A stretch of DNA of 64,000 nt from Rhizophagus irregularis (GCF_026210795.1 NC_089454.1:1860001-1924000), one strand, 5' to 3'. Positions 25,578 to 38,460 are shown, counted from the first letter of the stretch. Numbers and translations: made by a program. The notes: a model not told the origin generated them from the sequence alone.

Positions 25578-26428
25578 TTTTCTTTTCTTTTTAAGAAATC
25601 ATTAAATAATATGTTTTTTATTTCTTATTTCCTTTATTAGTTGATAATTACAGGTATACATTTCGCTATTATAGTAAATTGAATTGTTTAAATATAATGA
25701 TTATTTTTTTATAGTGTTACATTTAATTTTATTATATTATATTAACTTCATTCTTTTTATTTAGAGTCTTCCCTGGACAAACTTTTGAAATAAGAGATCC
25801 AGCAGTAAAAGATTTTTGGGTAAAACAACAAACATATCAAACATCGGTCCTTCGAGTTTACTTTTATAATGAGAATAATTATAATGCTTACAATTATGCA
25901 GACTATATTGCAGCTGTAGCATCTTTTGGACCTAAAATTACTGGCGAACTTCCCATAAGAACACTTGTAAGTGTATCATCATCGCTTTATGGATGCGTGG
26001 ATTATAACATTGAAGAAACAAAACTTATTGAGGGTAATATAATATTCGTGAAAAGAGGAAATTGTACTTTTGTAGACAAAGTATTAAAAGCTCAACAAGC
26101 TGGAGCTAAAGGAATTGTTATTTGGAGTAATGAGAATTATTTATTTCAACCTGCTAGCGCAGCAGAAAAAAATGATATATGGAAATTTGAAATACCATGT
26201 GTACTGATTACCTATGAAAATGGTGTTGAATTAAGTAGAATATTAGAAGAAAACGAGAAGTATATACAAGAAGGAAAAAATAGTAGTAATATTAAGGTTA
26301 AAATTTTGTCCCATGAACGTGAACCTACTACAAACATTAAAACCAATGAAAATAATGAATTATTATTAACTATTTATGGACATGCTATACGTAATATTAG
26401 ATTAAATCTAAATCTTAATGGAAATTAA
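22543..26428 (+). CDS. ER degradation-enhancing alpha-mannosidase-like protein (GH47 plus PA domain)
   Basis: Fifteen exons join in frame to 856 residues: 22543-22694, 22760-22772, 22959-23015, 23084-23130, 23237-23309, 23391-23510, 23590-23736, 23824-23943, 24041-24370, 24442-24612, 24690-24873, 24959-25003, 25080-25514, 25641-25653 and 25765-26428. A hydrophobic N-terminal segment (about residues 20-37) is a signal anchor or signal peptide. The GH47 barrel spans about 50-475, with [55 protein letters not shown] and [13 protein letters not shown] carrying the acidic residues of the family. A protease-associated (PA) domain follows (about 690-800; [18 protein letters not shown]), as in EDEM3. 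These proteins trim mannose from misfolded glycoproteins in the ER lumen and so mark them for ERAD. No HDEL-type tail is seen. Intron 4 needs a GC donor (gcaagt at 23131), and exons 2 and 14 are only 13 nt. Confidence 0.92.
25537..25577 (+). repeat. (ATT)n microsatellite in an EDEM intron
   Basis: About a dozen tandem att triplets lie inside intron 13 of the EDEM gene. It is likely length-polymorphic. Confidence 0.9.
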
Positions 26429-26898
26429 ATTAATAGAGATACAAAAAAGACTCTTAAAATTTAATGTAATATGAAATTTTTGACATACTTCAATATTTAT
26501 TTATAAAATTATAAAATTAATTCAATTCCTGCATTGTTCAAAATTTAAATTATTAAAAAATTTTTTCTTTTACTTTATTATGATTATTATTATTTGTTTT
26601 AAATTCTTTTTTTTAAAAAAAAATGTATATAAAAAGTGGGGAGTGAATTTTTAATTTAAATGTTAACCTTTTCAAAAAGGTAGACTAAAATAATAAGTTA
26701 TATATAATAGGAAAAAATGTCCTTTGTACAAATTTTAAAACTTGATGATACATACAAAATAAATACTTTTTGCAACTATTTAATAACCTAAATCAAAGAA
26801 AAATGACCATTATAGGCACATTTTTCTTTTTATTAAATGAAACCTATACATATATATGCAATAATGAAAAATTCCTTTCATCAACCAATTTTTTCAGT
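26429..26898. other. Convergent 3' intergenic region
   Basis: The two stop codons (26426-26428 plus, 26899-26901 minus) face each other over 470 bp of AT-rich DNA, which must hold both 3' UTRs and poly(A) signals. No other feature seen. Confidence 0.6.
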
Positions 26899-28333
26899 CT
26901 ATCTCAACGAACCAGCATCAAATGACCTCGGTCCAGTAAATCCAATTAAACCTAAATATTGAAGATCAATATTATCCGCGTCGCCTTCCGCTCGAAGTAA
27001 TTTTACCAAAATATATTTACCCGATCTTTTAAAGATGAACTTTAGTATATAATTTAATTAATTAGAAAAAAAAGAAAAAATTTATTTGCTTACCGATTAG
27101 GTTGCAAGATTTGAGTCGTCATATTTGTTCTAGAATCTAATCGGAAAAATGCTGCAGGCCAGGAATCGTCTACGTTGCCACTTTCATATAATGCTCGGTA
27201 ATCAGCTTCAGTAAAATCATCATACTTTAACGTGGCTATTTATAAAAGATGAACAAATTAATATAATTAAAAAAAGGAAAGTATATTATTATAGATTTAT
27301 CTTACCTTCAATTGATATAGGATCATGAGAGACAAAAACTAATCCTTCTTTACCTATCAAACAAAAAAAAATGAATATAATTTTCGCATAATATTTAACA
27401 ATATGCTAAGTTAAGTATTAAAATTGAAAACATACATGGAGCGGTAAAACCATGTGTAGGAGCTTTTACAATAACTTTTGAAAGTACAAATGCCGGATCC
27501 ATAACTCCCAAGATAGGATCACTGAATCTTAGTATAATGTTAACATTGTTACTCTTCTTTGAACTAATTATCGAAATAATCATTAGCAATTTTAATCGTA
27601 AACAAATTGAAACATAATAATGGAAAGAAAAATTACCAGTAGACTGCAGTATCATTTTTTAATATGTTATCCACGTTATATGCCGGACTAAAATAAAATT
27701 AATTTAAAATAAGTAAATATTCGACTGTCTGGAATTAATTTTTTTTGCCATTTCTACTAATGCTAATATTGAATAACTGACTGAGTCGCGAATCTATAGG
27801 TAAATTCAAAACCCTCGTTCACGAATGTAAGACGTGTATTTTTACAAGCATTACATTCTCTTGACGTCTCTATGGTTTGAATGTTTACCTAATACCATGA
27901 CACTAGCCTAAGTTCGAAATTATTGCTATAAACTTGCAATCGCTCGGACCAATTAGAATAGTACCGCAACATACCTGTAATTACCACCGTCACAGTACAC
28001 GATTTCAAATCCTAATGCAAATTCTCCACTAGTACCATGCGTGTTTCTCCATTTCCTTTTCATCGCTCTGTGATCCCTTGCTGAACTTCTTCTATGTAAA
28101 GACAAAGTTCCAGCCCTACTAGTCGGTCTGCTTGTGGTAGCTGCATGCTGCAGTATCCGTGCGTTAAATATTTCGTCCAACCCGTCACTCCTACTGGACG
28201 AATTGTTATTATTTAGTGATTGAATCAAGGTTGCGAAAGTATTTGAACGAGATAATTGTTGTATTACAGAAGAAAAGGGAGAAGGAGAAGGAGCTCGTGT
28301 TGTAGAATTTGTTGGATTAGAGGAGACTCGCAT
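26899..28333 (-). CDS. Conserved protein of unknown function, 284 residues
   Basis: Six exons (28333-27975, 27687-27637, 27563-27436, 27353-27306, 27235-27094, 27025-26899) join in frame with GT-AG introns to 284 residues. The N-terminal 115 residues are Ser/Thr/Asn-rich and look disordered. From about residue 100 the sequence is compact and non-repetitive. Motifs such as VMDPAFVLSKVIVKAPTHGF, GLVFVSHDPISIE, DDSWPAAFFRLDSRTN, GKYILVKLLRAEGDADNID and YLGLIGFTGPRSF suggest a folded beta-rich module. The last segment vaguely recalls DOC1/galactose-binding-like folds; that is a weak impression, not an assignment. No membrane segment or signal peptide. The clean exon structure argues for a functional gene. 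The ATG at 28333 is the first Met after an upstream in-frame AT-rich tract. Confidence 0.75.
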
Positions 28334-29668
28334 ACTTTGTGGAAAAAAAAAAAAAATATTGTTTATTTATGTAATTTAAGTAAAACTGTATTAGTTGAGT
28401 TTGAATTTTTTTCTTTTTGTTTTAACCTTTAATAGCACAGACTCATGTTGTATTATATATGTATACCTAATTTAGATTTTAGACTACGTATAACTTACAT
28501 AAAAATAGTCAATTTCTCCCGGTTAATCCCCCCGAACTTTCCATTGTTCGAGAATTTTTTTGACGGAGCAAAAAAATCAAATTCTTCCTTTTCAAAAGGA
28601 ATTCTATTAAATTATTTATAAATAGATTTATTAGCTTTTGCTTTATATATTTTATTTAGAGAATCTTTTCGTAGAAAAAAAAAAAATAAAAATAATCTAT
28701 CAAAAACCCGCCCCATAAATCTATGTAACCGGAAAATTATTCGAAAAAAAAACAAAAAAATTCATTTAAACATGGAAATTTTGATAAATGATACGTGTCA
28801 CCAAACTGTCAATGAGCATTTGCAAATCACTCTTGATAAAAAAGATCGTTTAAATAGTTTATTCGGTTCCAAGGAATTGGTAACTGTTTCGTATGCATAG
28901 TTGCATACCTGTAATTCCACGTGATTCATTATAGATAAAGAATCACAATCCGTAAAAAATACTATTATTTGATGTTGAATGAGAAGTTATATCGTGGGAT
29001 CATATTGTGATATTTTATGATCAATCATTTATGTAAAATAACAATTTGATTTGTAATTATATTGTATATTTAATTTATTATATAACCTATTAAAAGTAAT
29101 TTCAGTTTCTTATATTTTCAATTCAGATATTTCATATATTTGACATACATTGTTGTTTATAAATGTACGACGATGAGCTATCTGATTATCTGAATTCGAT
29201 TTTCTTAGTCAATAATTAATTAAATAAATTTTTTTATTATATTAGTATTTTTGATAAATTGATAAATTAAATTATATTTAATAATTCACTACTAATTACA
29301 AATTATTACTTTTTTCATCACATATATTAATTTATGATTTATAGTTTTGGACCTTTATTAAGGTTATAACTTGATATATTTTATCGAAAATATAGAAAAA
29401 TAATATGAAAAATATATAGAATTTTTTTATAAAATCCAAATAATTTATTAAATAGCAAGTATAGAATTAATTTAAAAAGATTTAATATGTAGTATTATAA
29501 AGATCTATTATAATTATATATTATATAATCTTTATATAATTATAACAAATTAATTATAATTACTAATTACTATTATCACAGATTTTTTAATTTATATATT
29601 ATTTTATTAGTAACTAAACTTCCTTATAATTACTAAAATTTAATTATAAATATTGTATATAATTATTA
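28334..29668. other. AT-rich stretch, no gene seen
   Basis: It contains the upstream region of the 284-residue gene. Beyond about 28.9 kb there is only low-complexity AT sequence on both strands. Confidence 0.5.
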
Positions 29669-29821
29669 GAAAATTGCTAAAGCTCACCAGCAGTGATTGT
29701 CACTATACCAGCATTAAGATGCACTTTTGGCCTGAATTAAAATTTAATAAAACACTGACCGGCATTACATCATAAATCCACCACTGGTGACCGTCACCAC
29801 TGGTGATATTTAGCAATACCC
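29669..29821. mobile_element. MULE-like MITE (153 bp)
   Basis: A 9-bp target duplication taattatta lies at 29660-29668 and 29822-29830, typical of Mutator-like elements. Ends gaaaattgctaaagctcacc and gatatttagcaataccc are inverted. Inner arms carry caccagtggtgac-type palindromes. Confidence 0.8.
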
Positions 29822-29830
29822 TAATTATTA

Positions 29831-30860
29831 TAGATTAAAGTATTCAAAATATAATATAAAATCTGAAAAGTTGACTTTGTATTAGGTGACATAATATTAA
29901 AAAATTGTTTCTCATAACTGCTGACTTAGTTTTAAAAACTTACAAAATAAATTTAATATTAATAGTTAGTAGGTTATTTAAAAAAGAAAAAAAAAAAATT
30001 TTAAATTTAGGATTACTATTTTTACTTTACAAATATATAAAATTTTAAATAAAATACTAATTACCAACCTTAAAATTTTAAATCCATGAAATAAAAACCA
30101 ATTTTTTAATATTGTATTGCTTTACCATATTTCTTCTATAAATTTTTACTATTAATATAAAATGTTTAAAATTTGTATAATAATTAGAAAAATATTTGTA
30201 TGAACTACTTGGATAAAATTAAATTATTTAAATAACAAATTAATAGAAAAAGGAGATTACTTTTAAGTGAAAGAGAGAAAAATATTATATATAGTAAAAA
30301 GAAAATATTTTAATCTATAATATGATATAATAATAGTTTAATTTGAATTAATAGAATAATTCAACTAATTTAATTTTAAAACTAATAATAAACTAATTGG
30401 TTTAATAAAATAATTAATTAATTTATCTTTTTATTAAATTGATAAGCTGATTATAATAAATTAATAAATTTATGATAAAAAAAAATTTTTTTTTAATAGT
30501 AAAATAAACAAATCAAATCAGAAATTTTTTTATAATTAATTACAGAAAACCACAATTTAGATTACAATTTATAAAACCAATTGATTCTATCTATCTAATT
30601 TTAAACTATAAACTATTTTAATTTTAGCTATATGGAATAATTTTGGTCAAATACTATAATTTTGATCAGTATTATAAAATAATACAATTTTTTCTATATA
30701 TGATTTGGCAGAACTGAAAAGATGATTTTATAAAGATTATAAAGATTTAATTGTATTTTAAATATCTTTAAAAATTAAATTTTATTGAATTATTTTAAAT
30801 AAACTTAAAATTTTAAATATATTATAATTATTATATATACTTTTTTATTATTTTTCTGAT
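29831..30860. other. AT-rich stretch, no gene seen
   Basis: No coding or structured repeat signal recognised. Confidence 0.5.
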
Positions 30861-30864
30861 ATAC

Positions 30865-31110
30865 AGTTAACTTCCTCTATAGTTATTTCCGTTATAGTCA
30901 CATTCTACTATATAGTCACACCAGTTGAATGTTCAAAATACTTTATTATTAAAATCTATCCTATATAGTCACAATCTATCTATAATCACTATCACACCTA
31001 TCCTCAAAAATCTTATATTAAAAAGAACCGTTTATAATTACAGTTATATAAAGAATATATTAAATAACTTGACATATAATGATCGTACAAAAATGTACCA
31101 TAGCTTGTTA
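30865..31110. mobile_element. Partial mariner-type MITE
   Basis: Begins after TA with cagttaacttcctctatagt and is full of tatagtcaca words like the MITE at 10849. The matching right end is missing; the sequence passes into the 145-bp repeat at about 31110. Confidence 0.5.
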
Positions 31111-31840
31111 GAATCATCTCACTGAGACGAATCGAATGGTAGTAGTTATACATGCCACCCAAATTATTTTAGACTGCCGTAATTATAAGTAAAATCCCAA
31201 ATTCAATTATGGCATCCCAAATTATTTTGGCACTTTACATAGTAAATTATATATAAACTGAATGAATTATGGCATCCCAAATTATAATTATGGTATCCCA
31301 AAATAATTTGGGCAGCATGTATAGTAGTAGTTTTATCTTTTTATGATCACTGGTTGATGAGTTATTCAACAAAATGTTTAACATCGGCATTATAATATTT
31401 CTTGATTTACGTTCTTGCGCCAATTTAACATTTTGCTAAATTTCTTAATATTTTAGTGATTATAAAAGATGATTAATAGCTTTTTGGAATCGCGCCATGA
31501 GATGAATCGAATGGTAATAAGATCGTATTCCTGTAGTTAATATTGACGAAGTTATTACTTAAAAACCATTTAATATTTTTTAATTTCAGAAATTGATCTA
31601 GTGATTGGATTTCGATGTATCTTATATCATTAGATTCGTTTCATCAAGACAAATCGAATGGTAGTAAGCTCATCGCTCTAAGATCAATATTGGCAGAGTT
31701 ATTACACAAAAACCATTAATATTTTTTTAATTTCAAAAATTAATCTAGTGATTGTATTTCGATGTATTTTATACCATTAGAACCGTCTCATCAAGACAAA
31801 TCAAATGGTGGTAAGCCATCTTTCTGTGATCAATATTGAC
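31105..31840 (+). repeat. 145-bp tandem repeat, about four degenerate units
   Basis: Units share cgaatcgaatggtagtaa (31128, 31496, 31649, 31798), then gttatta...aaaaacca, ttttttaatttcagaaatt, ctagtgattggatttcgatg and accattagaaccgtctcatc. A MITE (31147-31323) sits in the first unit. The last unit is split by the CACTA element and continues at 38461-38540. Related words occur in the foldback at 9480-9660. Confidence 0.8.
31147..31323. mobile_element. hAT-type MITE (177 bp) in the 145-bp repeat
   Basis: An 8-bp target duplication gtagtagt lies at 31139-31146 and 31324-31331. Inverted ends are tatacatgccacccaaatta and taatttgggcagcatgtata. The interior repeats atggcatcccaaatta. Confidence 0.88.
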
Positions 31841-32043
31841 GGACACTAGTCGAACGATGTTAAATCGGGGACCAATCAAGTGACCGAATTCAAATCTTCC
31901 GATTGCCATACATTTTTATTTAAAAATTTACGAAAATTTACGATTTTATTTAAAATATTTAAAATATTTAATATACTAAAAAATCGGTTTTATTGAAATA
32001 CCGATATTGCTAAAATTGTTATTTATATAATTTGACTACTCCA

Positions 32044-34168
32044 CTATTCGCTGCTGATACTATCATATTCAGAGGAAACAACACTAACACCTCTTTTATT
32101 TTTATTTTGATCCTCTTCTTCGTCTTCCTGATTTTCGTTAACTTCTTCTTGATTTTCTTCAACTTCTTCTTGATTTTCGTCAACTTCTTCTTGATTTTCG
32201 TCAACAACTTCTTGATTTTCATCTTCTCCGACCTGATCATCTTCTTCCAGTGGATCCTGGTTTTCGTCAGCTTCTTCCGGAGGAGAGCATTTATTTTCAC
32301 TATATTTCTCGATAAGCTGTTTTAGGGATCCATTGTAGCCGTCTTTAGTTCATCGTGGGGCGTTAATTGGCACATCGATTTCATTAGTTGCGTAATTACC
32401 ATACTCCTGATTTCTTACACGTCAAGACTTTGATAAAGCCACACTATCGACATAATTTCGAAGAAATGTATGTAGCTATACAAATAAAAATAGTATTAAA
32501 TTAAGATACACCGATTGGTAAAAATTACTCGAATACTTACAGAAGACGATCTCCATTTGAGATCTCGGATGACGATCTTATGTTTGTTTGGGTTGTCTTC
32601 ATCGGTCTCCGATTCCTCCGGACTGTGGTATCGATTTTCAGTCTGAACAGGTCAGAGCTCGTCATCGTAGAATTTATCTACCAATTGGTCCTTTAACGTG
32701 GTTAGTTTGTCGATGATTTTTGATCTTCTTTTACGTTTCTAAATAAATAATAGGAAATATTTATTAATAAGAAAAGGTAATATCAAATAAAATAATTTAA
32801 TATTTACATCACTTCGTCGGGAATTTGCGTGCCGCCTTCTTTTATCATTTTCTACCCAATTTGCACCTCGTCTTGCATTAAGAAGTTCCTCCCGTTAGTA
32901 CCGATGACGTTCATGAATGACATGTTTAATGACGCCATCGGTCACCGGAAAGAACTTCTTATTAATTGATTTTTGAACAACCAAGATGATATTATTCACT
33001 TTTTTTCGTTGACTTTCAAAGGTTTTTTTATATTTAGACTTTTATCGTCTGGAAGTCGGTCCATTATTCCGACTATTTCACCCTAATCGTGAGATTATCA
33101 TAATTGATTAGCAACAATTTGGATAATTAAAACGAATTAAAATAAAATACGGTTCATAATTGATTAGCAGCAATTCGGATAATTAAAATGAATTAAAATA
33201 AAATACGGTACTCTTAAAGCATTCCTCTGATCCCTATTCATTTCTTCGTAATAAAGAAACGATGATGAATTTGAGGATGGCGCTGAATTTGAGGATGGTG
33301 CCGATTTTGAGGATGGTGAGGATGAAGTTGATGAAGATGAAGAGAGGAAGAGGATGGGGATGGGGATGGAGATAGTGCAGCTTCGCCGCTTTTTGATGAT
33401 CCTGGTATACTGTATTTTTACACATATTTAGGTTTATTCATGACCTGGTCGCGTACAGGTTCTTTGAAGCTCTTTGGACCTTGAGTTTCCAGATCCACGT
33501 TGGACCAGTTAATAATATTTTCTTTTGGATCAGTTACCTTCTGCTTTCCTTTCGTAACAGTTTTAAGCAGGCGAGTCAACTCCTCAACCTGCATCTGTAA
33601 AGCTACAAAAGGAAATCAGGTTAAAACTAAATCGATTTGTGATAGTTTTTCATATAACTACATACCGGATTCATTGGAATCATTATTTCTCTCATTCTGT
33701 TGAGTCGATTGGTCATTATTTCTTTCATTCTGTTGAATCGTATCGTCATTTCCTTCGTCGTCTTCGTCAACTAAATCAATAAAAATAGGCTTTTTGCCTT
33801 TCATTATTTCACATCCTTTAGATTCGTGATATATTGAATTCAATCGCGCATGATTAACGTAAATTTTCAAAATATACTACTCTTTCCTTTGTCCTGAACA
33901 ATGTCAATTAAAGCGGGCTTTTGTTTTTTCGTAGGTTCTGATCGTTGTCTTTTTGTACGTCTTAACTCAGGATCACTTTCATTAGATATCGATTGTGAAG
34001 AATAAGTAATATATTGAGAAATTAAAGAATTTGATAAAAATCAACCAAATTAAATTACCCTTGTTTGGTATTACTCTGCTTATCAGATTTTCTATTCGAA
34101 TCACTATCTGAATGGTGACGTTTTTTAGATTTTTTTGACTTTTTGACTTTTTTATTTTTATTAGTCAT
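32044..34168 (-). pseudogene. CACTA accessory gene (TNPA-like position), decayed
   Basis: Read from 34168: a Lys/Ser-rich start (MTNKNKKVKKSKKSKKRHHS), a segment with KKPIFIDLVDEDDE (about 33790), a short amphipathic coiled-coil-like stretch LQMQVEELTRLLKTV (about 33590), a Ser-rich run (33300-33360), a basic block near 32870 (ENDKRRRHANSRRSD), a segment FLRNYVDSV (about 32460), and an acidic C-terminus with about five tandem DENQEEV repeats (32110-32250). Introns separate these blocks. Stops occur at about 32895, 32660 and 32420, so it is broken. It lies head-to-head with the transposase, as accessory (TnpA-type) genes often do. A paralogue with matching blocks is at 63303-64000. A DNA-binding role at the subterminal repeats is inference from CACTA biology. 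Confidence 0.6.
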
Positions 34169-34788
34169 ATTTGAATGTATTTACAATTTCGGTAAATTTT
34201 TATGTATAGAATAATATAGGATTTTTTTACAAAAATCGGTAACGAGCGAAAGAGAAAAAAAAAAGTCTGTCTAAAAATTAGACTTATATATATATATTTA
34301 ATTAATAGTTTAAAATAAACTTTTACGAACCATTGATATTTATGATTAAACTTAAATAAATCAATTTCATCAATTTTCACCGATTAATAAATAGTATAAT
34401 ATAAAAATAAATTGTATCAAATTTTCGCAAGATTAATAAATTATATACTATTGATATATTTAAAAAATAAATTGTATCAAATTTTCTCAGGATTAATAAA
34501 TTATATACTATTGATATATTTAAAAATAAAAAAATAAATCAATTGATATATTTAGAAATAAATTGTATCAATTTTCGCAATCTCTTTATTAACCGATTAA
34601 AATAAATAGTTTAATTTATCTAATTGTGGTAATATTCGCACAATTCAATTCTGATGTATACAATAATTAATCGCAAAGCCATTTTCTTGCGAACCAACTG
34701 ATTGATATATTTTAAAGAATTAATTGTAAATAAGCTAACTGATTGATGTATTTTGAGGAAAATTTGATTACAAATTGACAGATTGAAG

Positions 34789-37700
34789 ATGACAAAATCA
34801 AAGAAAAATCGCATTAATAAATATCGTACGAAAGTTACTGATAGTGTACCTAAAACTAGAAAATTTGTCGAATGCAATTGTTTGTTGCATTGTGGTGGTG
34901 GTAAGTTAGTGAATCCCAGAACATTCAGAAGACATCAAGAAGAAGTTAACTGACTTCAAACAATTGCTTCTAGATCTCAGAGTTCTTCAAAACTAAAAGG
35001 TACCAGGAACGAACTGTATAGTGTAGAATCATCTCCAGATGAAAAAGGAAAAAAAAGAATTAGAGTGGTAGAGAATACATCAGATGATGATGATGGCGAT
35101 GATGATGATGATGGTGATGATGGTGATGAATCTCCCGATGAAAGAGGAAAAAGAAGAATTAGAGCGGTAGAATATTCATCAGATGATGATGATGAATCGC
35201 TCTAAGCGATAATGAACCAATGCCAGAGAGACCAGGAAGACGAAAGCGTACCAATAAGATTAACGATATGATTCTGATGACGACGATAGTGATGGTTCTT
35301 TGACAGCAGGTCTTTAACAGAAAGTGACGATAACGAATCGCTGACAGAAGATGATGATGAGGCTTCGAGGTATCTGGAGATGATGACCGTGGTTTAAGTG
35401 AAGATGAAGTTCCGATTGAACAATTTACAGCTTCTGATTTTGATGACTATAATTATGAATCAGATCTTAGAAATCTTGACACAAACATTGACTTTAACGA
35501 TTCGTGGATACTTTTATGGATATTCAAATATCAGGCAAGATTTCGTCTTTCTGATATCACCATCGATAAACTTATTAAATTTTTTAAGATAGTTTTATTG
35601 GATGCTGATAAACGACGATTTGAAAGATTCCCTACATCATCTTATTTGGCGAAAAAACTTTTAAAGATCGTTAAGCAAGAAAAGACATACGCAGTATGTC
35701 CAGATTGTAATACTTTGTATAAAGTTTCAGAAATTTTGACACAAAATCAAAATGTAGAGTTCAGATGTCGGCCCGTGTGGAGTTTCCGAATCATCAAAGC
35801 GCGAGCAAAAGACAAGCTTGCGGAGCAAAATTAACAAATAAGGTCCCGATAGTTAAGGGATTTGCCAGAAAACCTAAAATGTTATTTCCGGTACCTTCTC
35901 TAAAGACCCAAATAATATCGATGTATCGGCGCCCGGGTTTTGTAGAGTTACTTCAAAAATGGACAAATCAGGTTAATATAGCAAATTTATATACCGATAT
36001 TTATGATGGAGAAGTATGGAAAACATTTCCGTCTTCCCTAGACAACCCGGATACTCGATTTTTTACAAATGAGACAGCCGATTCTAATCTTGGAATCATG
36101 ATTAATTTAGACTGGTTCCAACTATTTAATTCGTCAGCTTACAGGCTCTGGTGTTATCTATGGAGTCATATGTAATCTTCCCTGTGATATTAGATTTAAA
36201 CGAGAAAACATGCTATATCTTGGACTTCTACCAGGACTGGAAAAGGTAAAATTACACAAGATAAACCATTATCTTAGTCCAATTGTTGACGAATTGTTAG
36301 AATTCTGGGATGGTGTTGATTTACCTTCTACCGATTTGCATCCAACTGGTAAAAAAATCCGGATAGCAGTAATTTGCTGCAGTAATGACATACCGGCTGC
36401 TAGAAAATTATGCGGTCATATTTCAGCATTAGTTAGCTGCCATCGATGCTATAAAATAGCTAACATCAGCAGAAGAAAGCTTAATTACGGAGGGTTTGAT
36501 GACATGACCGAGTGGTTCGTGCAAAAAGATCTAAATGAACATCGACGCAATACCGAACGTTGGCGGTTGTGTAAATCTAAGTACGAAAGAAAAAAACATA
36601 TTTCTGAAACTCACGTACGTTGGTCAGAGTTGTTAAGATTGCCGTATTTCAACCCGATCAGATTTCTTGTGGTTGATCCAATGCATAATTTATTTTTGGG
36701 AATCGCGCATTAGATCGTGAAAAGGTTGTGGATAGATGGCGGGAAAATAACAAAAACCCATCTTAAATTGATGGAAAAAAGAGCAAAAAAGATCCAAGTT
36801 CCGGTTGATTTAGGAAGGATACCTTCTAAAATAGCAACCGGAGAAAGATTTTCTGGATATACAGCTGATCAATGGAGGTCGTTTATTATGATTTATGCAA
36901 CACCGATTATGTGGGATCTTTTGGACGAGGCTGATCGGAAAATTTTAGCAAATTTTGTAAGAGCCTGTACTTTGCTTGTTTGTCGAATTGTTAACAAAAG
37001 CGCACTGCTCGAAGCTCATTACTGACTGCACCAAGTAGCTCGTTTAATTGAGGAAAATTACGGACAGGAGAAAATAACTCCAAATATCCATTTATCTCTC
37101 CACATCGTTGAATGTTGCCAAGATTATGGACCGCTTTGTTCGTTCTAGTGTTATTCATTTGAACGAATGAATGGCGTATTAGGTAAAACACGTTGATTGT
37201 TGAAAATCAAAATTTTTAATTGGCAAATTGGTAACGGATAAACTTATTGTTTAAATAGGTTCCTTTCCTAATAGTAAACGTACTATTGAATTAGAATTGT
37301 TGCGAATCATCATGCAAAATTCGCGGTTAGACAGCTTAATATCCGCCCAATCAGATAATGCAAAATTGATGAATGCATTACCTTTGGTTCAATCTCGATT
37401 AACAACTGGAAGTTTAGCAGCTTATGATGGGTTTGATTTTAATGAACTTTACCATTTTATGCAAAATTTTCATCAAAATATCGATAACACGATTACTACT
37501 GGTAGCGAAGAATTTCCGGAAGAGATGCTTACTCCAAGAAATCGAGTATCGTTACCAAATGCCACATATGAACTATTGGTGAAATATTATAATGATATAT
37601 ACGATTGGAATTTTACATCAATTGCTGATTTAGCTTCGAGTGATTTATCGTCAGGAGATTCCAATCAATCAATTGTTGTATTGCCAATCGTAATCCAGTT

Positions 37701-38133
37701 TGGTCGTATTCGGATTGCTGCCAAAATTTTTGGGTCAAAAAGTGCACCCCGATATCAAAGAAGTTCATATATTCTGGCCAAATTTATACAGGACGATGAG
37801 TCCATAGACATTTACCCTGGTCATGTTCAGTATTATTTCGAGCATACAGTTCAGCTGCCAATCGGTCCTAAGACGCATCGGCTCGCTTTTGTCAACTGGT
37901 ATTTATGGGCACCAAATGAGAAAACAAGGTTTCATTGCAGAATCGGCAATTGGGATGATAAAAGTTGCAACGTTGAATTGTGGAAATATGATTTCCACAA
38001 ATTATCTAGAGATGCCATCATGCCGATTCATAACATATACAGTCAATTCTTACCTAGCAAATTTACAGTTGGCACACGAAATCCAACTACTTATATGGCA
38101 GTCATACCAATTAATAGACAATTTCATTTGTAA
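34789..38133 (+). pseudogene. CACTA transposase (tnp2 family), decayed
   Basis: The N-terminus ECNCLLHCGGGKLVNPRTFRRH (about residues 28-49) is typical of these transposases. Asp-rich linkers follow, then a CPDCNTLYKV zinc-like motif (35698) and the tnp2 domain with LGIMINLDWFQLF (36090), HISALVSCHRCY (36420), VVDPMHNLFLGIAH (36670) and GVLG...SFPNSKRTIE across a short intron (about 37184-37256). The C-terminal region to 38133 is open and intact. Damage: a stop after HQEEVN (34950), loss of frame around 35200-35600, frameshifts near 35775 and 36150, and stops at 36712 and 37022. Catalytic Asp residues of the first two blocks remain. The enzyme would cut at the CACTA ends and subterminal repeats. 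The 59.5-60.8 kb fragment is a second copy of its C-terminal part. Confidence 0.85.
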
Positions 38134-38460
38134 TAAAACAGAGTTCATTTACGTTTAAAATAAGTTATCTGATAAATAAATTTATAATTTACTAACAATC
38201 AGATTACAATTTGTTTTAAATTTATAAATTACTAACAATCGGTCACTATTTGTTTTAAAGAGAGCAATCGGTAAATTAAACTAAACGATAGTTATCAATC
38301 GGTAAATTTAAACTAAAAGATAGTTATCAATCGGGTATTAATCTGATTGATACCCGATCGAAGTGTACATCAATTTCTAACTATTGAATAAATCAGGTGA
38401 CCGATCAAAAAAAAAGTTACCAATCGGGTAGGTACCAGATTGGTCAGCGTTTTACCTGTG

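Larger units (their letters stand above)
31844..38460 (+). mobile_element. Complete CACTA (EnSpm) element, 6.6 kb, copy 1
   Basis: A 3-bp target duplication GGA lies at 31841-31843 and 38461-38463, splitting a unit of the 145-bp repeat. Ends are cactagtcgaacgatg and, inverted, cacaggtaaaacgctg. Subterminal repeats of caatcggt/accgattg lie in the last 280 bp and first 60 bp. It contains a plus-strand tnp2-type transposase (34789-38133) and a minus-strand accessory gene (32044-34168), both with stops or frameshifts. The ends look intact, so it could still be moved in trans. Confidence 0.93.

Noticed and set aside
30925-31125. 66-codon frame
   Set aside because: It lies inside the mariner-type MITE remnant and runs into a repeat.
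34165-34877. Minus-strand frames of 71 and 85 codons
   Set aside because: They fall in the AT-rich gap between the two divergent CACTA genes and overlap the transposase start on the other strand.
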